A stretch of 64,000 nucleotides of DNA from Enterocloster asparagiformis (GCA_018380885.1 JAGZSY010000005.1:124001-188000); one strand, 5' to 3'. Counted from the stretch's first letter, positions 27,675 through 37,697 are shown. Program-made: numbers and translations. The notes: generated by a model from the sequence alone, not told the origin.

Positions 27675-28364
27675 CTACTTCTGCCCATAATATGCGTTGG
27701 GCCCGTGCTTTCTCAGATAGTGCTTATCCTGCAATTCCTGTGGAGCGGGCTGTACCTGGGGATTCACCATCTCACAGCGGCAGGCCATCATAGCCACGTT
27801 CTCCAGCACCACGGCGTTGTGGACCGCCTCATGGGCGTCCTTGCCCCAGGTAAAGGGGCCGTGGTTCTTGCACAGCACCGCGGGCATTGCCACATAATCC
27901 TTATCCCTGAAATAGTCCGCGATCAGGACGCCCGTATTCTTCTCATAGGCCTCCTCGATCTCCTCCTTCGTCAGGTTCCGCACACAGGGCACCTCACCGT
28001 ACATATAGTCCGCGTGGGTTGTCCCGTAGCAGGGAATCCCGCGCCCGGCCTGGGCCCAGCTGGTCGCCCAGGGCGAGTGAGTGTGAACAATTCCGCCAAT
28101 GCCGGAAAACGCCTTGTAGAGCTCCACATGGGTGGCCGTGTCCGAGGATGGGTTCAGCCTTCCCTCCACCCGGTTTCCATTCAAATCCACTACCACCATG
28201 TCCTCAGGCGTCAGCTTGTCGTAATCCACGCCGCTGGGCTTGATCACGAACAATCCGCTCTCCCTGTCGATACCGCTGACATTTCCCCAGGTAAAGGTCA
28301 CCAGATTGTACCTGGGAAGCAGCATATTGGCCTCGTACACCTCTTTTTTCAGTTGTTCAAGCAT
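27675..28364 (-). CDS. araD: L-ribulose-5-phosphate 4-epimerase / class II aldolase family
   Basis: Cytosolic zinc enzyme of 229 residues, epimerising L-ribulose-5-phosphate to D-xylulose-5-phosphate. Family features: [16 protein letters not shown], the phosphate-site [22 protein letters not shown], the metal-binding [27 protein letters not shown], and [22 protein letters not shown]. Length and motifs match AraD/UlaF/SgbE. Which pentulose phosphate is used cannot be told, since araA and araB are not adjacent. GGGAGGATAAAGGA precedes the start. Confidence 0.92.
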   Translation of the reverse strand: MLEQLKKEVYEANMLLPRYNLVTFTWGNVSGIDRESGLFVIKPSGVDYDKLTPEDMVVVDLNGNRVEGRLNPSSDTATHVELYKAFSGIGGIVHTHSPWATSWAQAGRGIPCYGTTHADYMYGEVPCVRNLTKEEIEEAYEKNTGVLIADYFRDKDYVAMPAVLCKNHGPFTWGKDAHEAVHNAVVLENVAMMACRCEMVNPQVQPAPQELQDKHYLRKHGPNAYYGQK

Positions 28365-28398
28365 TCCTTTATCCTCCCTGTCATTTAATAGACGGCTG

Positions 28399-29181
28399 TC
28401 AAAAAACGCCGCAATGCCCTTGGCCGGATGGGCCCCAATACTCCCGGTCCGTTTTTATTATCATACCCGGCAGATCGTAAAAACTGGAGAGCACGGAAAA
28501 ATCCCCCGTGCGTCCACTGCCCTCAGCCTCATGTTCCCCGGCTCCCTCCTCCTGCTTTTCCCCGCGTCCGGGCGCGTACAAGCAGGCCTGCATCCCTGCC
28601 GCCAGCGCGCCCCGCACGTCTTTTATCAGGCTGTCGCCCAAAAACAAACATTCCCCTGCCGGGACTCCAGCCTTGCGGATACACTGGCCGAACAGCCTGG
28701 CGTTCGGCTTCTCCGCGCCCACCTCCTCGCTGGTGGTGACGCTGTCGATCCACCTTGCCACTCCCAGCCGCTCCAGCTTTTGGTACTGAATATCCGCCGT
28801 CATATCCGTCCCCACGCCCAGGTGCAGCCCGGCCTTTTTGAGCGCCTCCATGGCCGCCGTCAGACCCGGCTCCGGCTTTGCCGTCCCCAATAACGCCTCC
28901 CAATAACAGCGGTGGAGATTCTGCGCGTGGGGAAACGGCGGCCTGCCCATCAGCTCCAGAATCACCTGCATACGGATCAGCCGGTTGTGCTGGGCCGCCG
29001 TGTCTGAGCCCACGCGCTCACAGACAATTGCCTTCGCCCTGGCAAACAGATCACGAAACCGCTCCTCCGGGCAGTCCAGAAACCGGGCCGCATACCCGCA
29101 CAGAGCTGCGGTACCGGCCCGATCCCCGGATGTGTAGTCGTACATTGTGTTGTCGATGTCAAATATAACCGCTCTCACCAT
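28399..29181 (-). CDS. HAD-superfamily hydrolase
   Basis: Predicted small-molecule phosphatase of 260 residues. The nucleophile motif [10 protein letters not shown] is at residues 7-16, motif II Thr is in VGTDMT (near 125), Lys in [10 protein letters not shown] (near 158), and the acidic motif in [13 protein letters not shown] (180-192). An alpha-helical cap covers roughly 20-100. Residues about 204-227 are a Gly/Glu-rich stretch that interrupts the C-terminal edge and is not usual for the family. It lies 35 bp upstream of araD on the same strand and may be co-transcribed. Substrate unknown; YjjG-like nucleotidases are the closest pattern. Confidence 0.85.
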   Translation of the reverse strand: MVRAVIFDIDNTMYDYTSGDRAGTAALCGYAARFLDCPEERFRDLFARAKAIVCERVGSDTAAQHNRLIRMQVILELMGRPPFPHAQNLHRCYWEALLGTAKPEPGLTAAMEALKKAGLHLGVGTDMTADIQYQKLERLGVARWIDSVTTSEEVGAEKPNARLFGQCIRKAGVPAGECLFLGDSLIKDVRGALAAGMQACLYAPGRGEKQEEGAGEHEAEGSGRTGDFSVLSSFYDLPGMIIKTDREYWGPSGQGHCGVF

Positions 29182-29672
29182 ACGCTCACCCAGCTTACCG
29201 CCTCCACCTTCATTTCCATTCCCCTATCACGCATACCGGGAAGTTACGTCTGCAGCCGCTTTAAAACCTTGGCCGTACCAACCCAAGACGATTTTCAAGC
29301 CCCGCGGGCCCCTCCTCCGGCTTCGCGGAAGCCGGCTCCATGGAAACGCCCGATGATGTCCCGGCAATCCTGTTTTGCGGAGAACAGCCCGCAGTCACGC
29401 ACAGCGTTAAAACCGTTAAAAGCACCTATATGCCCGATAACATCCTGCGCCTAATCCGAACCCTTTTATCAACACACAATACTGCAAGCTGCCTTCTCGA
29501 TTATACCACGCCGCATCCGGGTCCGTCCACAATCCTATAGCGCCTGAAACGAACATTTTGCCGCAGCGCCTTCCTGCCCGCAGCCTCCATCACATGAACA
29601 GGCCGCCTGTCATACGACAGACGGCCTGTTCCAAACACAAAGGATAAAGGTATTTCCCAAATGGGAATCGGA
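29182..29672. other. Intergenic region between HAD gene and adhE
   Basis: About 490 bp with no supported gene. A small GC hairpin (CCGGCTTC/GAAGCCGG near 29318-29336) and the adhE terminator at its far end are the only structures seen. Short open frames here lack ribosome binding sites and family resemblance. Confidence 0.6.
29597..29630 (-). terminator. Hairpin downstream of adhE
   Basis: AACAGGCCGCCTGTC (29597-29611) pairs with GACAGACGGCCTGTT (29616-29630) with one mismatch. It lies 40 bp past the adhE stop; the T-tract is poor. Confidence 0.6.
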
Positions 29673-32285
29673 TTATTTACCGTAGTAAGCTCTTAAATAC
29701 ATCTCCTTGATCTCGCTCATCAGCGGGTATCTCGGGTTCGCGCCGGTGCACTGGTCGTCGAATGCCTGCTCAACCATGTCGTCCAGTCTGTCTAAGAAGT
29801 CCTTCTCGTCGATACCGTATTCCTTGATGCAGGGCTTGATACCAACAGCCTTCTTTAACTCCTCGATCTTTTCGATCAGCTTCTTCACAGCCTCGGCGTC
29901 GTCCTTGGCATTGATTCCGCAGAAGCGCGCGCACTCCGCGTATCTGGCCTGGGTGTGAGGATACTGGTACTGGGAGAAGGTTCCCATCTTGCGCGGATTC
30001 TCATCCGCGTTAAACGCAACCACCTCGGACAGCAACAGCGCGTTGGCTACGCCGTGGGGCAGATGATGGAACGCACCCAGCTTGTGCGCCATGGAGTGGC
30101 AAACGCCCAGGAACGCGTTGGCAAACGCCATACCTGCCATACAGGAAGCGTCGGCCATCTTCTGGCGGGCCTCAACATTGGACGGCTCGTTGTAGGCAAC
30201 GGGAAGATAATCGAATACGTTCTTCATCGCCTTGAGCGCAAGGCCGTCGGTGTAATCGGTGGCCATCACAGATACGTAAGCTTCCAGCGCGTGTACAAGA
30301 ACGTCCACGCCGGAGGCGCTGGTAAGACCCTTGGGCTGGCTCATCATATTGTCAGTGTCAACGATAGCCATGTTGGGCAGCAGCGCATAGTCTGCCAGCG
30401 GATATTTGATACCGGTCTCCTGATCGGTGATAACGGCGAAGGGAGTCACCTCGGAACCTGTGCCGGAGGAGGTGGGAACCGCGATAAAGTATGCTTTCTC
30501 GCCCATCTTCGGGAAGGTGTATACACGTTTGCGGATATCGATAAAGCGCATTGCCATATCCATAAAATCTACTTCCGGATGCTCATACAGAACCCACATA
30601 ATCTTGGCCGCGTCCATTGCGGAACCGCCGCCCATTGCAAGGATCACATCCGGCTCAAAATCTCTCATCAGCTTTGCGCCGGCCTGGGCGTTAGCCAGAG
30701 TCGGATCGGGCTGCACATCGGAGAACACGGTGTAGGTGATCCCCATCTCATTCAGACGATCAGTAATTACATGCGTATATCCGTTCTTGTACAGGAAGGA
30801 GTCGGTTACAATGAACGCTCTCTTCTTGCCCATCACGTCCTTCAGCTCTTGTAATGCCACCGGCAGGCAGCCCTTCTTAAAGTAAACCTTCTCAGGTGCA
30901 CGGAACCACATCATGTTCTCTCTCCTCTCAGCAACGGTCTTAACATTCAGCAAGTGTTTCACACCGACGTTCTCGGAAACGGAGTTGCCGCCCCAGGAAC
31001 CGCAGCCCAGCGTCAGGGACGGGGCCAGCTTGAAGTTGTACAGGTCGCCGATTCCGCCGTGGGAGGAAGGAGTATTGATCACGATACGGCAGGTTTTCAT
31101 ACGCTCTGCGTGCTGCATGATCTTCTCGGTTTCATTTACATTCACATACAGGGAAGCGGTGTGGCCGTAGCCGCCGTCAGCCACCAGACGCTCCGCCTTT
31201 GCAAGGGCCTCGTCGAACGTCTTGGCCTTGTACATAGCCAGCACAGGACTCAGCTTCTCGTGGGCGAACTCCTCGCTGATGTCCACGGACTCAACCTCTC
31301 CGATCAAAATCTTGGTGGCCTCGGGAACCTCCACGCCGGCCAGCTTCGCGATTGTGTAAGCGGACTGTCCAACGATCTTCGCGTTCAGCGCGCCGTTTAC
31401 CAGAATGGTCTTGCGGACCTTGTCAATCTCTCCCTGCTTCAGGAAATAGCAGCCTCTGTATGCAAATTCTTTCTTAACTTCATTGTAGATGGACTCCATC
31501 ACGGTCACGGACTGCTCGGAAGCGCAGATCATGCCATTGTCAAAGGTCTTGGAATGGATGATGGAGCTGACGGCCATCTTGATATCAGCGGTGTCGTCGA
31601 TGATAACCGGGGTATTTCCGGCGCCAACGCCCAGGGCGGGCTTGCCGGAGGAGTAAGCCGCCTTCACCATGCCGGGGCCGCCGGTTGCCAGGATCAGGTC
31701 CGCGTTTCTCATAACCTCATTGGTCAGCTCCAGGGATGGAACGTCGATCCAGCCGATGATTCCCGCCGGAGCGCCGGCCTTAACCGCTGCTTCCAGAACA
31801 ATTCTCGCCGCCTCGATGGTGCATTTCTTTGCACGGGGATGTGGGGAAATGATGATGGCGTTGCGGGTCTTTAAGCAGATTAAGGACTTAAAGATAGCGG
31901 TGCTGGTGGGGTTGGTGGTGGGGATAACCGCTGCGATCAGGCCGATGGGCTCTGCGATCTTTTTGATTCCGAACGCCTGATCTTCCTCGATCACGCCAAC
32001 CGTCTTGGTGTCTTTATATGCATTGTAAATGTACTCAGCCGCGTAGTTGTTCTTGATTACCTTGTCCTCTACCACGCCCATGCCGGTCTCCTCAACCGCC
32101 ATCTTCGCCAGGGGGAGACGCATCTTGTCAGCCGCGCTGGCTGCCGCAAAGAAAATTTTATCGACCTGCTCCTGAGTGTAGGTCGCGAAAATCTTCTGCG
32201 CCTCGCGCATTGCGTTCATCTTCGCAACAAGTCCGTCTACGCTGTCAATGATTTCGGGAACAACCAGTTCTTTCATCTTTGCCAT
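29673..32285 (-). CDS. adhE: Bifunctional acetaldehyde-CoA / alcohol dehydrogenase AdhE
   Basis: Fermentative enzyme of about 870 residues that reduces acetyl-CoA to acetaldehyde and then ethanol, reoxidising two NADH. The N-terminal aldehyde dehydrogenase half (to about 440) contains the CoA-acylating Cys in NGMICASEQSV and GVGAGNTPV. The C-terminal iron-dependent alcohol dehydrogenase half has GGGSAMDAAKIMW and iron-ligand segments GVCHSMAHKLGAFHHLPHG. I prefer ATG 32285, eight bases after GGAGG; ATGs at 32300 and 32276 are in frame. Such proteins form filaments (spirosomes) in relatives. Rex-type boxes lie upstream. Confidence 0.96.
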   Translation of the reverse strand: MAKMKELVVPEIIDSVDGLVAKMNAMREAQKIFATYTQEQVDKIFFAAASAADKMRLPLAKMAVEETGMGVVEDKVIKNNYAAEYIYNAYKDTKTVGVIEEDQAFGIKKIAEPIGLIAAVIPTTNPTSTAIFKSLICLKTRNAIIISPHPRAKKCTIEAARIVLEAAVKAGAPAGIIGWIDVPSLELTNEVMRNADLILATGGPGMVKAAYSSGKPALGVGAGNTPVIIDDTADIKMAVSSIIHSKTFDNGMICASEQSVTVMESIYNEVKKEFAYRGCYFLKQGEIDKVRKTILVNGALNAKIVGQSAYTIAKLAGVEVPEATKILIGEVESVDISEEFAHEKLSPVLAMYKAKTFDEALAKAERLVADGGYGHTASLYVNVNETEKIMQHAERMKTCRIVINTPSSHGGIGDLYNFKLAPSLTLGCGSWGGNSVSENVGVKHLLNVKTVAERRENMMWFRAPEKVYFKKGCLPVALQELKDVMGKKRAFIVTDSFLYKNGYTHVITDRLNEMGITYTVFSDVQPDPTLANAQAGAKLMRDFEPDVILAMGGGSAMDAAKIMWVLYEHPEVDFMDMAMRFIDIRKRVYTFPKMGEKAYFIAVPTSSGTGSEVTPFAVITDQETGIKYPLADYALLPNMAIVDTDNMMSQPKGLTSASGVDVLVHALEAYVSVMATDYTDGLALKAMKNVFDYLPVAYNEPSNVEARQKMADASCMAGMAFANAFLGVCHSMAHKLGAFHHLPHGVANALLLSEVVAFNADENPRKMGTFSQYQYPHTQARYAECARFCGINAKDDAEAVKKLIEKIEELKKAVGIKPCIKEYGIDEKDFLDRLDDMVEQAFDDQCTGANPRYPLMSEIKEMYLRAYYGK

Positions 32286-32340
32286 TTCCTTTTCCTCCAT
32301 TTTCCTTGTGTTTGTGCTCGGCTTTTTAATATATTGCTAA

Positions 32341-32400
32341 TTGATAATTAATTAACAATCTCACTGTTTGCATTATAATTCATTGTTAAAAAAATGTCAA
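32341..32400 (-). promoter_or_regulatory. Rex-type (NADH-sensing) operators upstream of adhE
   Basis: TTGATAATTAATTAACAA (32341-32358) matches the Rex consensus TTGTTAA-N4-TTAACAA with one mismatch. A second, weaker copy starts TTGTTAA at 32383 and ends TGTCAA at 32400. Both lie 55-115 bp before the adhE start, where the promoter must be. Rex repression of adhE under low NADH is well established in clostridia. Confidence 0.75.
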
Positions 32401-32442
32401 TATAAAATTTATAAAAATTTGAATTTTTTTACCGCCTGTATT

Positions 32443-32454
32443 TGAAACGTTTCA
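32443..32454. promoter_or_regulatory. LacI-type palindrome in the adhE / PRD-regulator gap
   Basis: TGAAACGTTTCA is a perfect 12-bp dyad with the central CG typical of LacI/CcpA-family operators. It lacks one base of the usual cre spacing, so CcpA is only one candidate. Confidence 0.4.
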
Positions 32455-32706
32455 GCACGTGGCCGCCGGTACCGCGCTCTGCCGCTGAATTGCACGCCCG
32501 GATGGGATACCGTGTGACTGTCGCGGTACCGCCCTTTCCAGCAGGGCCATAAACAATCATAATACCAAAAACCCGCCGCTGCGGGTCAGGGGGGACGGAT
32601 CAACGCCAATTTGGCAAAACAGGTTATCTTTGCTACTGATGGAAAATATCCTGCCTTTATGCGATAATATCAATAAACCATAACTGATAAGAAAGCGGGG
32701 GGTTAT

Positions 32707-34707
32707 ATGGCAACTGAGGAGAGACGGATACTCAAAATGTTTTACCTGCTGTCAAAAACCGGCGGGTACTTAAAATCCAACGAGCTGGCGCAGATGCTTC
32801 AGCTCTCCGAGCGCACGGTCAAAGGCGATATGGAACAGCTGAAGGCATTCGCAAGGGAAAGCGGCGGCTCCCTGGAATCCGTCCGGGGCAAGGGCTACTG
32901 CCTGAGATCGGTCGACGCCGTCCGGTTCCAGCTGGCCAGGGAGCGCGTGGAAATCCTGTTCAGCAATATCGACAAGGGGCATAAGGAAAACCAGGTCTAC
33001 CATATCGCCCGGGCCATCATGCGCTTTGAGGGCGCGGACGAGGAGGGGTATTTCCGGCTGGAGCAGCTGGCCGATCGGCTTTACCTTTCGGCCAGCGCGG
33101 TAAAAAAGGAGATGCCCGGCGTGCGGGAGTTTCTCGGCTCCTTCAATCTGACCCTGCCCGCCAGGCCAGGAAAGGGAATCCGGCTGACCGGCGAGGAATT
33201 ATATCAGCGCCTCTGCCTTCTGGAGCTGTATGAAAACCATTTCCGCAAACGAGTGGTCACCTTCTGCGACAGCTCCTACGAGCAGGCCTTTGCCGACCGC
33301 GGCGACAAGGACCAGGTGCGCCGGGCGACGCTGGATATCCTGCGCGCCTCGGACAACGAGGTATTCGACATCTATGTGAACCGGCTGGTGGACTATCTCC
33401 TGCTGATGCGCAACCGGGTGAAGGACGGATACGGTATGGGGATGGACGGGCCTGAGTGGGAAGCGTGGAAAAAAGAAATCCACGGCTGCCGCGAGTTCTG
33501 TCTGGCCGGTACGCTGGCTGAAGAATTAAAAAACTTTTCTGATTTCACCTTTGATGACAATGAATTGACCGCCATCGCACTCCTGCTGCTTCTGTGGGGG
33601 GACTGGGACAATGTGGATGGGCTGGACCAGCGGTTCCCGGACCTCTACCCCCAGGCGGTCCGTTTGACCGGCGAGATTCTGGGGATGTTAGGCGTCCAAT
33701 GGAATATTCCCTTTGTTGAGGCCTTTCCGGAATTTTCGGACAAACTGATCCCTGGCCTGCTGCGCATCCTGATCCAGATGCATTTCAATCTCAGCCAATG
33801 CCGTCTGGTAGGCAATTCCGTGTCGGAAAACGCCATCCAGGACTCCCCGGTGGCCATGGCGCTGGCGGACCATTTGGCGGAGCTGCTGTGGGAACGCTGC
33901 GGAAAGCAGATAAACGAATACAGTATACAGCTTTTGGCGGTGAGCCTGTACGGGCTGATCGACAGCATCTCCTACCCCTACCTTCCCCGGAGAATCCTGA
34001 TCTGCGCCCGGAACGGAAAGGACAGCGCGCGGGTGATTGCGGACGGAATCAGCCGCCGCATGGGCACATGGTGGATTGGGACAATGACGGTCAGCGAGCT
34101 CTATGAAGCCCGGAAATATCCGCCCGGGGACTATGACTGCCTCATCGGCAGCTTCCGCCCTTACGCCTACCGCTACTGCTGGCCTTATACCGAGGTGCAT
34201 CCGATTTTACAGCTCCAGGACTACGACCGCATCCACCGGGAAATTCTGCAAAAGGGCTACGATCTTTCCAGCGTGGTCTCGCAGTGCGGCTGGGATGTGG
34301 TGCAGGTGCACAGAGATTTCAGCGGCGGCAGCATCCAGGCTATTCTCCAGCTGCTGGCCTACCAGTGGGGGCTGGATCTGGCCCAAAAGGAAACGCTGGC
34401 CGCCTGCCTCTGTGAAAACCGGCGCAGCCGCGTTTACCGGCAGATTCTCACTGTCCTCGTACCCGCGCACTGTACGGGAAAACAGATTTTCGAGGTCTAT
34501 ATTTTGAAAAAGGCCGTTCTATATAAAGAAGATAATGTGAAGGCGATTATCTTTACTGCCGTGGACTTCCACGGCTGCCCGGCCGTGCTCCGGTACTTAG
34601 AACACGCGGTCCGCTATCTGTCGGACCATTTTGAGGATTTAATCCCGGCCATGTCGTCGGAAAACCTTATGGATACTTTAACCGAAATCATCCGCGACAA
34701 CCTGTAG
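32707..34707 (+). CDS. PRD-domain transcriptional regulator with PTS EIIB/EIIA-like domains
   Basis: MtlR/LicR/ManR-type activator of 666 residues. An N-terminal helix-turn-helix (residues 8-65, SNELAQMLQLSERTVKGDMEQL) is followed by a second one (about 115-140). Two PTS regulation domains cover about 200-410. An EIIB-like domain starts near 425 (RRILICARNGKDSAR, Cys near 431), and a C-terminal region from about 520 resembles EIIA domains. Phosphorylation by PTS proteins would report sugar transport. It lies immediately upstream of the mannose-family PTS operon on the same strand and probably controls it. The EIIA-like active-site His is not obvious. Confidence 0.88.
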   Translation: MATEERRILKMFYLLSKTGGYLKSNELAQMLQLSERTVKGDMEQLKAFARESGGSLESVRGKGYCLRSVDAVRFQLARERVEILFSNIDKGHKENQVYHIARAIMRFEGADEEGYFRLEQLADRLYLSASAVKKEMPGVREFLGSFNLTLPARPGKGIRLTGEELYQRLCLLELYENHFRKRVVTFCDSSYEQAFADRGDKDQVRRATLDILRASDNEVFDIYVNRLVDYLLLMRNRVKDGYGMGMDGPEWEAWKKEIHGCREFCLAGTLAEELKNFSDFTFDDNELTAIALLLLLWGDWDNVDGLDQRFPDLYPQAVRLTGEILGMLGVQWNIPFVEAFPEFSDKLIPGLLRILIQMHFNLSQCRLVGNSVSENAIQDSPVAMALADHLAELLWERCGKQINEYSIQLLAVSLYGLIDSISYPYLPRRILICARNGKDSARVIADGISRRMGTWWIGTMTVSELYEARKYPPGDYDCLIGSFRPYAYRYCWPYTEVHPILQLQDYDRIHREILQKGYDLSSVVSQCGWDVVQVHRDFSGGSIQAILQLLAYQWGLDLAQKETLAACLCENRRSRVYRQILTVLVPAHCTGKQIFEVYILKKAVLYKEDNVKAIIFTAVDFHGCPAVLRYLEHAVRYLSDHFEDLIPAMSSENLMDTLTEIIRDNL

Positions 34708-34823
34708 GTTATATCAATTTTGCACTACGTCAAGGGCAAAAACCTGTTTTACAGCTGACATAATGCATATGTTTGGATGGAACTTTTTCCCCGCCGTACT
34801 ATAATAAAAGACATCAAACACAG

Positions 34824-34850
34824 CAGCTGTCCGGATATGCCGGACAGCTG
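34824..34850 (+). promoter_or_regulatory. Perfect hairpin in the PTS operon leader
   Basis: CAGCTGTCCGG (34824-34834) pairs with CCGGACAGCTG (34840-34850), loop ATATG. A -10-like TATAAT sits just upstream (34799-34804). No T-tract follows, so it is more likely an mRNA-stabilising or protein-binding element than a terminator. Confidence 0.6.
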
Positions 34851-34884
34851 CCAAATATCTACCAACAGAAGGGGGAACTAATTT

Positions 34885-35679
34885 ATGGTACAAAGTGGTT
34901 TGCTGTGCGCGCTGGTCTGGCTGATTGTCCAGGGCGTCGACCGTCTCATGTCATGGCAGACGTTCCAGCGTCCGATCGTGACCGCAACATTAACCGGACT
35001 TCTCCTGGGAGACATACGGACCGGAATGATCATGGCCGCCTCCCTGGAGGCAATCTTCATGGGTATCTCAGCAATCGGCGGCTCCATCCCGGCCGACGCC
35101 TGCGCCAGCAGCATCATCGCGGTGGCCTACACCATCCTCACCGGCGCGGACGTGGAGACCGGCTTAGCCCTGGCAATGCCCATCGGCACCCTGATGGGAT
35201 CGGCCAATGAGATGTGGAAGCCGGCCCTGGCGGCTCTGGCTCCCTACTGGGAGCGCCTGGCCGGAAGCGGCCGCGTGAAGGCTTTCCGTGCTCAGGTAAT
35301 CGGCTGCGGACTGTTCTTAGACCGCCTGCCCCAGACCATCATCATGTTCGCGGCCATCGCCTTCGGCGTCCAGGGTCTGGAGCATGTGATGAGCGCAATG
35401 CCGCCCTTTATCATGTCCGGACTGTCCGCCGCCAGCTCCATGATGACCGGCATCGGCTTCGCCATTCTGATCTCCATGATCTGGAACCGTGAGATCGGCT
35501 GGTTCTTCTTCATCGGCTACGTGTTCCAGAAATACATGCAGCTGCCCACCGTGGCGATCGCAATCATCGCCGGCGTGATGGCCTTTACCTATTTCTGCAT
35601 GGAAAAGAAGCTCAACGACGTCAAGCGCCTGGCTGAGAACAGCGCGGTGCAGTCTGCGGGAGAGGAGGATTTGTTCTGA
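34885..35679 (+). CDS. PTS mannose-family EIIC component
   Basis: Membrane channel subunit (EII-Man/Sor family IIC), 264 residues with multiple helices. Typical segments are PIVTATLTGLLLGDIRTGMIMAASLEAIFMG and the GGSIPADACASSIIAVAYTI block. The start follows GGGGGAAC. It is the first structural gene of the operon and its last base is shared with the next gene's start region (ATG at 35679), implying coupling to EIID. Substrate specificity resides in this subunit with EIID. Confidence 0.93.
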   Translation: MVQSGLLCALVWLIVQGVDRLMSWQTFQRPIVTATLTGLLLGDIRTGMIMAASLEAIFMGISAIGGSIPADACASSIIAVAYTILTGADVETGLALAMPIGTLMGSANEMWKPALAALAPYWERLAGSGRVKAFRAQVIGCGLFLDRLPQTIIMFAAIAFGVQGLEHVMSAMPPFIMSGLSAASSMMTGIGFAILISMIWNREIGWFFFIGYVFQKYMQLPTVAIAIIAGVMAFTYFCMEKKLNDVKRLAENSAVQSAGEEDLF

Positions 35680-36494
35680 TGGCAAAGTCTACATACACGG
35701 CGCAGGAGAAAAAGACCCTGCGGAAAATGTTCTGGAATTCCGGCCTGGTTTTCTCAGGCTTCAACATGGTGAAAATGGAAGGCAACGCCTTCGCCCTGAC
35801 CATGGAACCGGCCTTAGAAGAGCTCTATGAGGACAAAAAAGAGCGGGATGAAGCGCTGCGGCGCCACAACGGCTTTTTCAACACCCACGCCGTTTTCTTC
35901 GCGCTGATCGCGGGGATCACCTACGCCCTGGAGAAGCAGAAAAAAAACGCCGGAGGCGTGGACGACGATGTGATTGAGAACATCAAGGTCGCCCTCATGG
36001 GCCCCACCGCCGGCATCGGAGACGCATTTTTCTTCAACTGCCTGCGGGTAATCGCAGCCGGAATCGCCATCGGCCTGTGCGCCCAGGCGAATTTTCTGGG
36101 AGTTATCCTCTTTGTGCTGATCTACGGCTTCTCCCAGGTTGCCGCCCGCTTTTACCTGCTGCGCATGGGTTACCGCTACGGCACCTCATTTATCGACTCC
36201 GTCTTTGAATCCGGCCTGATGGAGGCGCTGACAAAGGCTGCCGGCGTCATGGGAATCACCATGGTGGGCGCAATGGTGGCCTCCTCCGTAAATGTAAAGC
36301 TGGCCTGGACCATCAACGTTGGGCAGACCTCCGTGGTGGTGCTGGACATCTTTAACTCCATCATGCCTGGTATCCTCTCCGTGCTGCTGGTATTCGGCCT
36401 GGTGCGGCTGATCAAAAAGGGATATAAACCCATCACGCTGGTATTCGGAATCCTCATCATTTCCATTGTGCTGGCATTCTTCGGAATCTTTTAA
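35679..36494 (+). CDS. PTS mannose-family EIID component
   Basis: Membrane subunit of 271 residues. The N-terminal amphipathic block (LRKMFWNSGLVFSGFNMVKMEGNAFALTMEPALEELY) and the middle GPTAGIGDAFFFNCLRVIAAGIAIGL are hallmarks of the IID family, which works as a complex with IIC. It overlaps the EIIC stop codon. There is no separate ribosome binding site beyond the GAGAGGAGG in the EIIC tail. Confidence 0.94.
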   Translation: MAKSTYTAQEKKTLRKMFWNSGLVFSGFNMVKMEGNAFALTMEPALEELYEDKKERDEALRRHNGFFNTHAVFFALIAGITYALEKQKKNAGGVDDDVIENIKVALMGPTAGIGDAFFFNCLRVIAAGIAIGLCAQANFLGVILFVLIYGFSQVAARFYLLRMGYRYGTSFIDSVFESGLMEALTKAAGVMGITMVGAMVASSVNVKLAWTINVGQTSVVVLDIFNSIMPGILSVLLVFGLVRLIKKGYKPITLVFGILIISIVLAFFGIF

Positions 36495-36512
36495 AAGGGG
36501 AGTATTTGCGAT

Positions 36513-37697
36513 ATGAATCAAACGACATGGAAATCAAAACGGATTCTGACGGAAAACGGCATGGTGGACGGTTTTATCACCATTGAGGACGGGTATATCC
36601 GGGAAATCTCCGACCACTGCGAGGGGGCTTACCAGGATGCCGGGGAGCTTGGCATTTACCCGGGTATCATCGATATCCACAACCACGGGTTCGGCGGCTG
36701 GTCCATGACCGATCCCTGCGGGGACGAGGACATACGGGGCTACGTGAAAGCCCTGGCCTCGGTGGGTGTGACGGGCATCCTGCCTACCGCCAAGGAGGAG
36801 GCCTTTGAGGCCATCGCCCGGGTGATGGATCAGGACTACGAGGGCGCGAAGATCTATGGAATCCACAGCGAAGGCCCCTTCTGGGCCAGAGGCGGCGAGA
36901 ACACCGTGGGCATGAGCTGGCCTCTGCCTGACATGGAGGAGACAAAGCGCCTGACCGCCAAGGCAGGCGGAAAAATGGTTATGATGGCCATCGCCCCCGA
37001 GCTTCCGGGCGCTTACGGCGTGATCGAATATCTGCACTCCCAGAACATCAAGGCGGCCTGCTGCCACACGGCGGCCCATTCCCAGGAGATATACGACGCG
37101 CTGGAGCAGGTGGGCTTTGACATCGCCACCCATCTTGGCAACGGGATGCGGGGAATCCACCACCGGGACGTGGGCGCTCTGGGCGCTCTGCTGCTGTCGG
37201 ATAACCTGTACTATGAGGTGATCACCGACTTGAACCACATCTGCAAGGACATGTTAAAAATCATGTTCCGGCTGCAGCCCTGTGAAAAATTCTGCCTGAT
37301 CTCAGACTCCAACTATATCGCCGGGCTTCCAGCAGGCACCTATATGCGGTACGGCCGGGAAATGTACGCGGATGAGAAGGGCCTGATCTTAAATTCCGAC
37401 GGCCGCATCTGCGGCAGCGGAAAATGGGTGCTTTTCAACATCGGACAGCTGGTAAACCATGTGGGCGTTCCCCTGGAAACCGCCCTCAGAATGGCTTCCC
37501 AAAACCCCGCCGGGTTCCTGGGAATCCAGGAGAAAACCGGCTCCATCCGCGAGGGAAAACGGGCGGATCTGATGTTCGTGGACGACCGCTTTATCTGCCA
37601 CCGCACCTATGTGGGAGGCAGAGTCGTATTCGACCGGTCGGTGGACACCGGGGAGCGCATCTTCAACCAGGAAGCCATGAAACGCCGGATAAAATAA
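36513..37697 (+). CDS. nagA: N-acetylglucosamine-6-phosphate deacetylase-like amidohydrolase
   Basis: Metal-dependent amidohydrolase of 394 residues, most like NagA, which removes acetate from N-acetylhexosamine-6-phosphates. Visible are IIDIHNHGFGG (HxH metal site), HSEGPFW (Glu ligand), CCHTAAHS, ATHLGNGMRGIHHRD and the catalytic Asp in LISDSNYIAGLPAG. The loop after EGPF lacks the usual KGAH motif that contacts GlcNAc-6-P. So the substrate may be a different acetylated sugar phosphate. It sits inside a mannose-family PTS operon with no nagB in view. Confidence 0.85.
   Translation: MNQTTWKSKRILTENGMVDGFITIEDGYIREISDHCEGAYQDAGELGIYPGIIDIHNHGFGGWSMTDPCGDEDIRGYVKALASVGVTGILPTAKEEAFEAIARVMDQDYEGAKIYGIHSEGPFWARGGENTVGMSWPLPDMEETKRLTAKAGGKMVMMAIAPELPGAYGVIEYLHSQNIKAACCHTAAHSQEIYDALEQVGFDIATHLGNGMRGIHHRDVGALGALLLSDNLYYEVITDLNHICKDMLKIMFRLQPCEKFCLISDSNYIAGLPAGTYMRYGREMYADEKGLILNSDGRICGSGKWVLFNIGQLVNHVGVPLETALRMASQNPAGFLGIQEKTGSIREGKRADLMFVDDRFICHRTYVGGRVVFDRSVDTGERIFNQEAMKRRIK

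Noticed and set aside
29182..29540. Small plus-strand genes in the HAD-adhE gap
   Set aside because: The short frames of 61-69 codons have no ribosome binding site and no recognisable composition or motif.
32443..32454. Consensus CcpA cre site
   Set aside because: The dyad is two bases shorter than the cre consensus, so I list it only as a LacI-type palindrome.
34750..34800. Sigma-54 (-24/-12) promoter before the PTS operon
   Set aside because: TGGAAC followed by CCGC has the wrong GG-to-GC spacing, and the adjacent regulator has no AAA+ sigma-54 domain. A TATAAT is present instead.
34824..34850. Antiterminator (RAT/BglG-type) site
   Set aside because: The hairpin has no T-tract or overlapping alternative stem, and the regulator is of the DNA-binding MtlR/LicR type, not an RNA-binding BglG protein.
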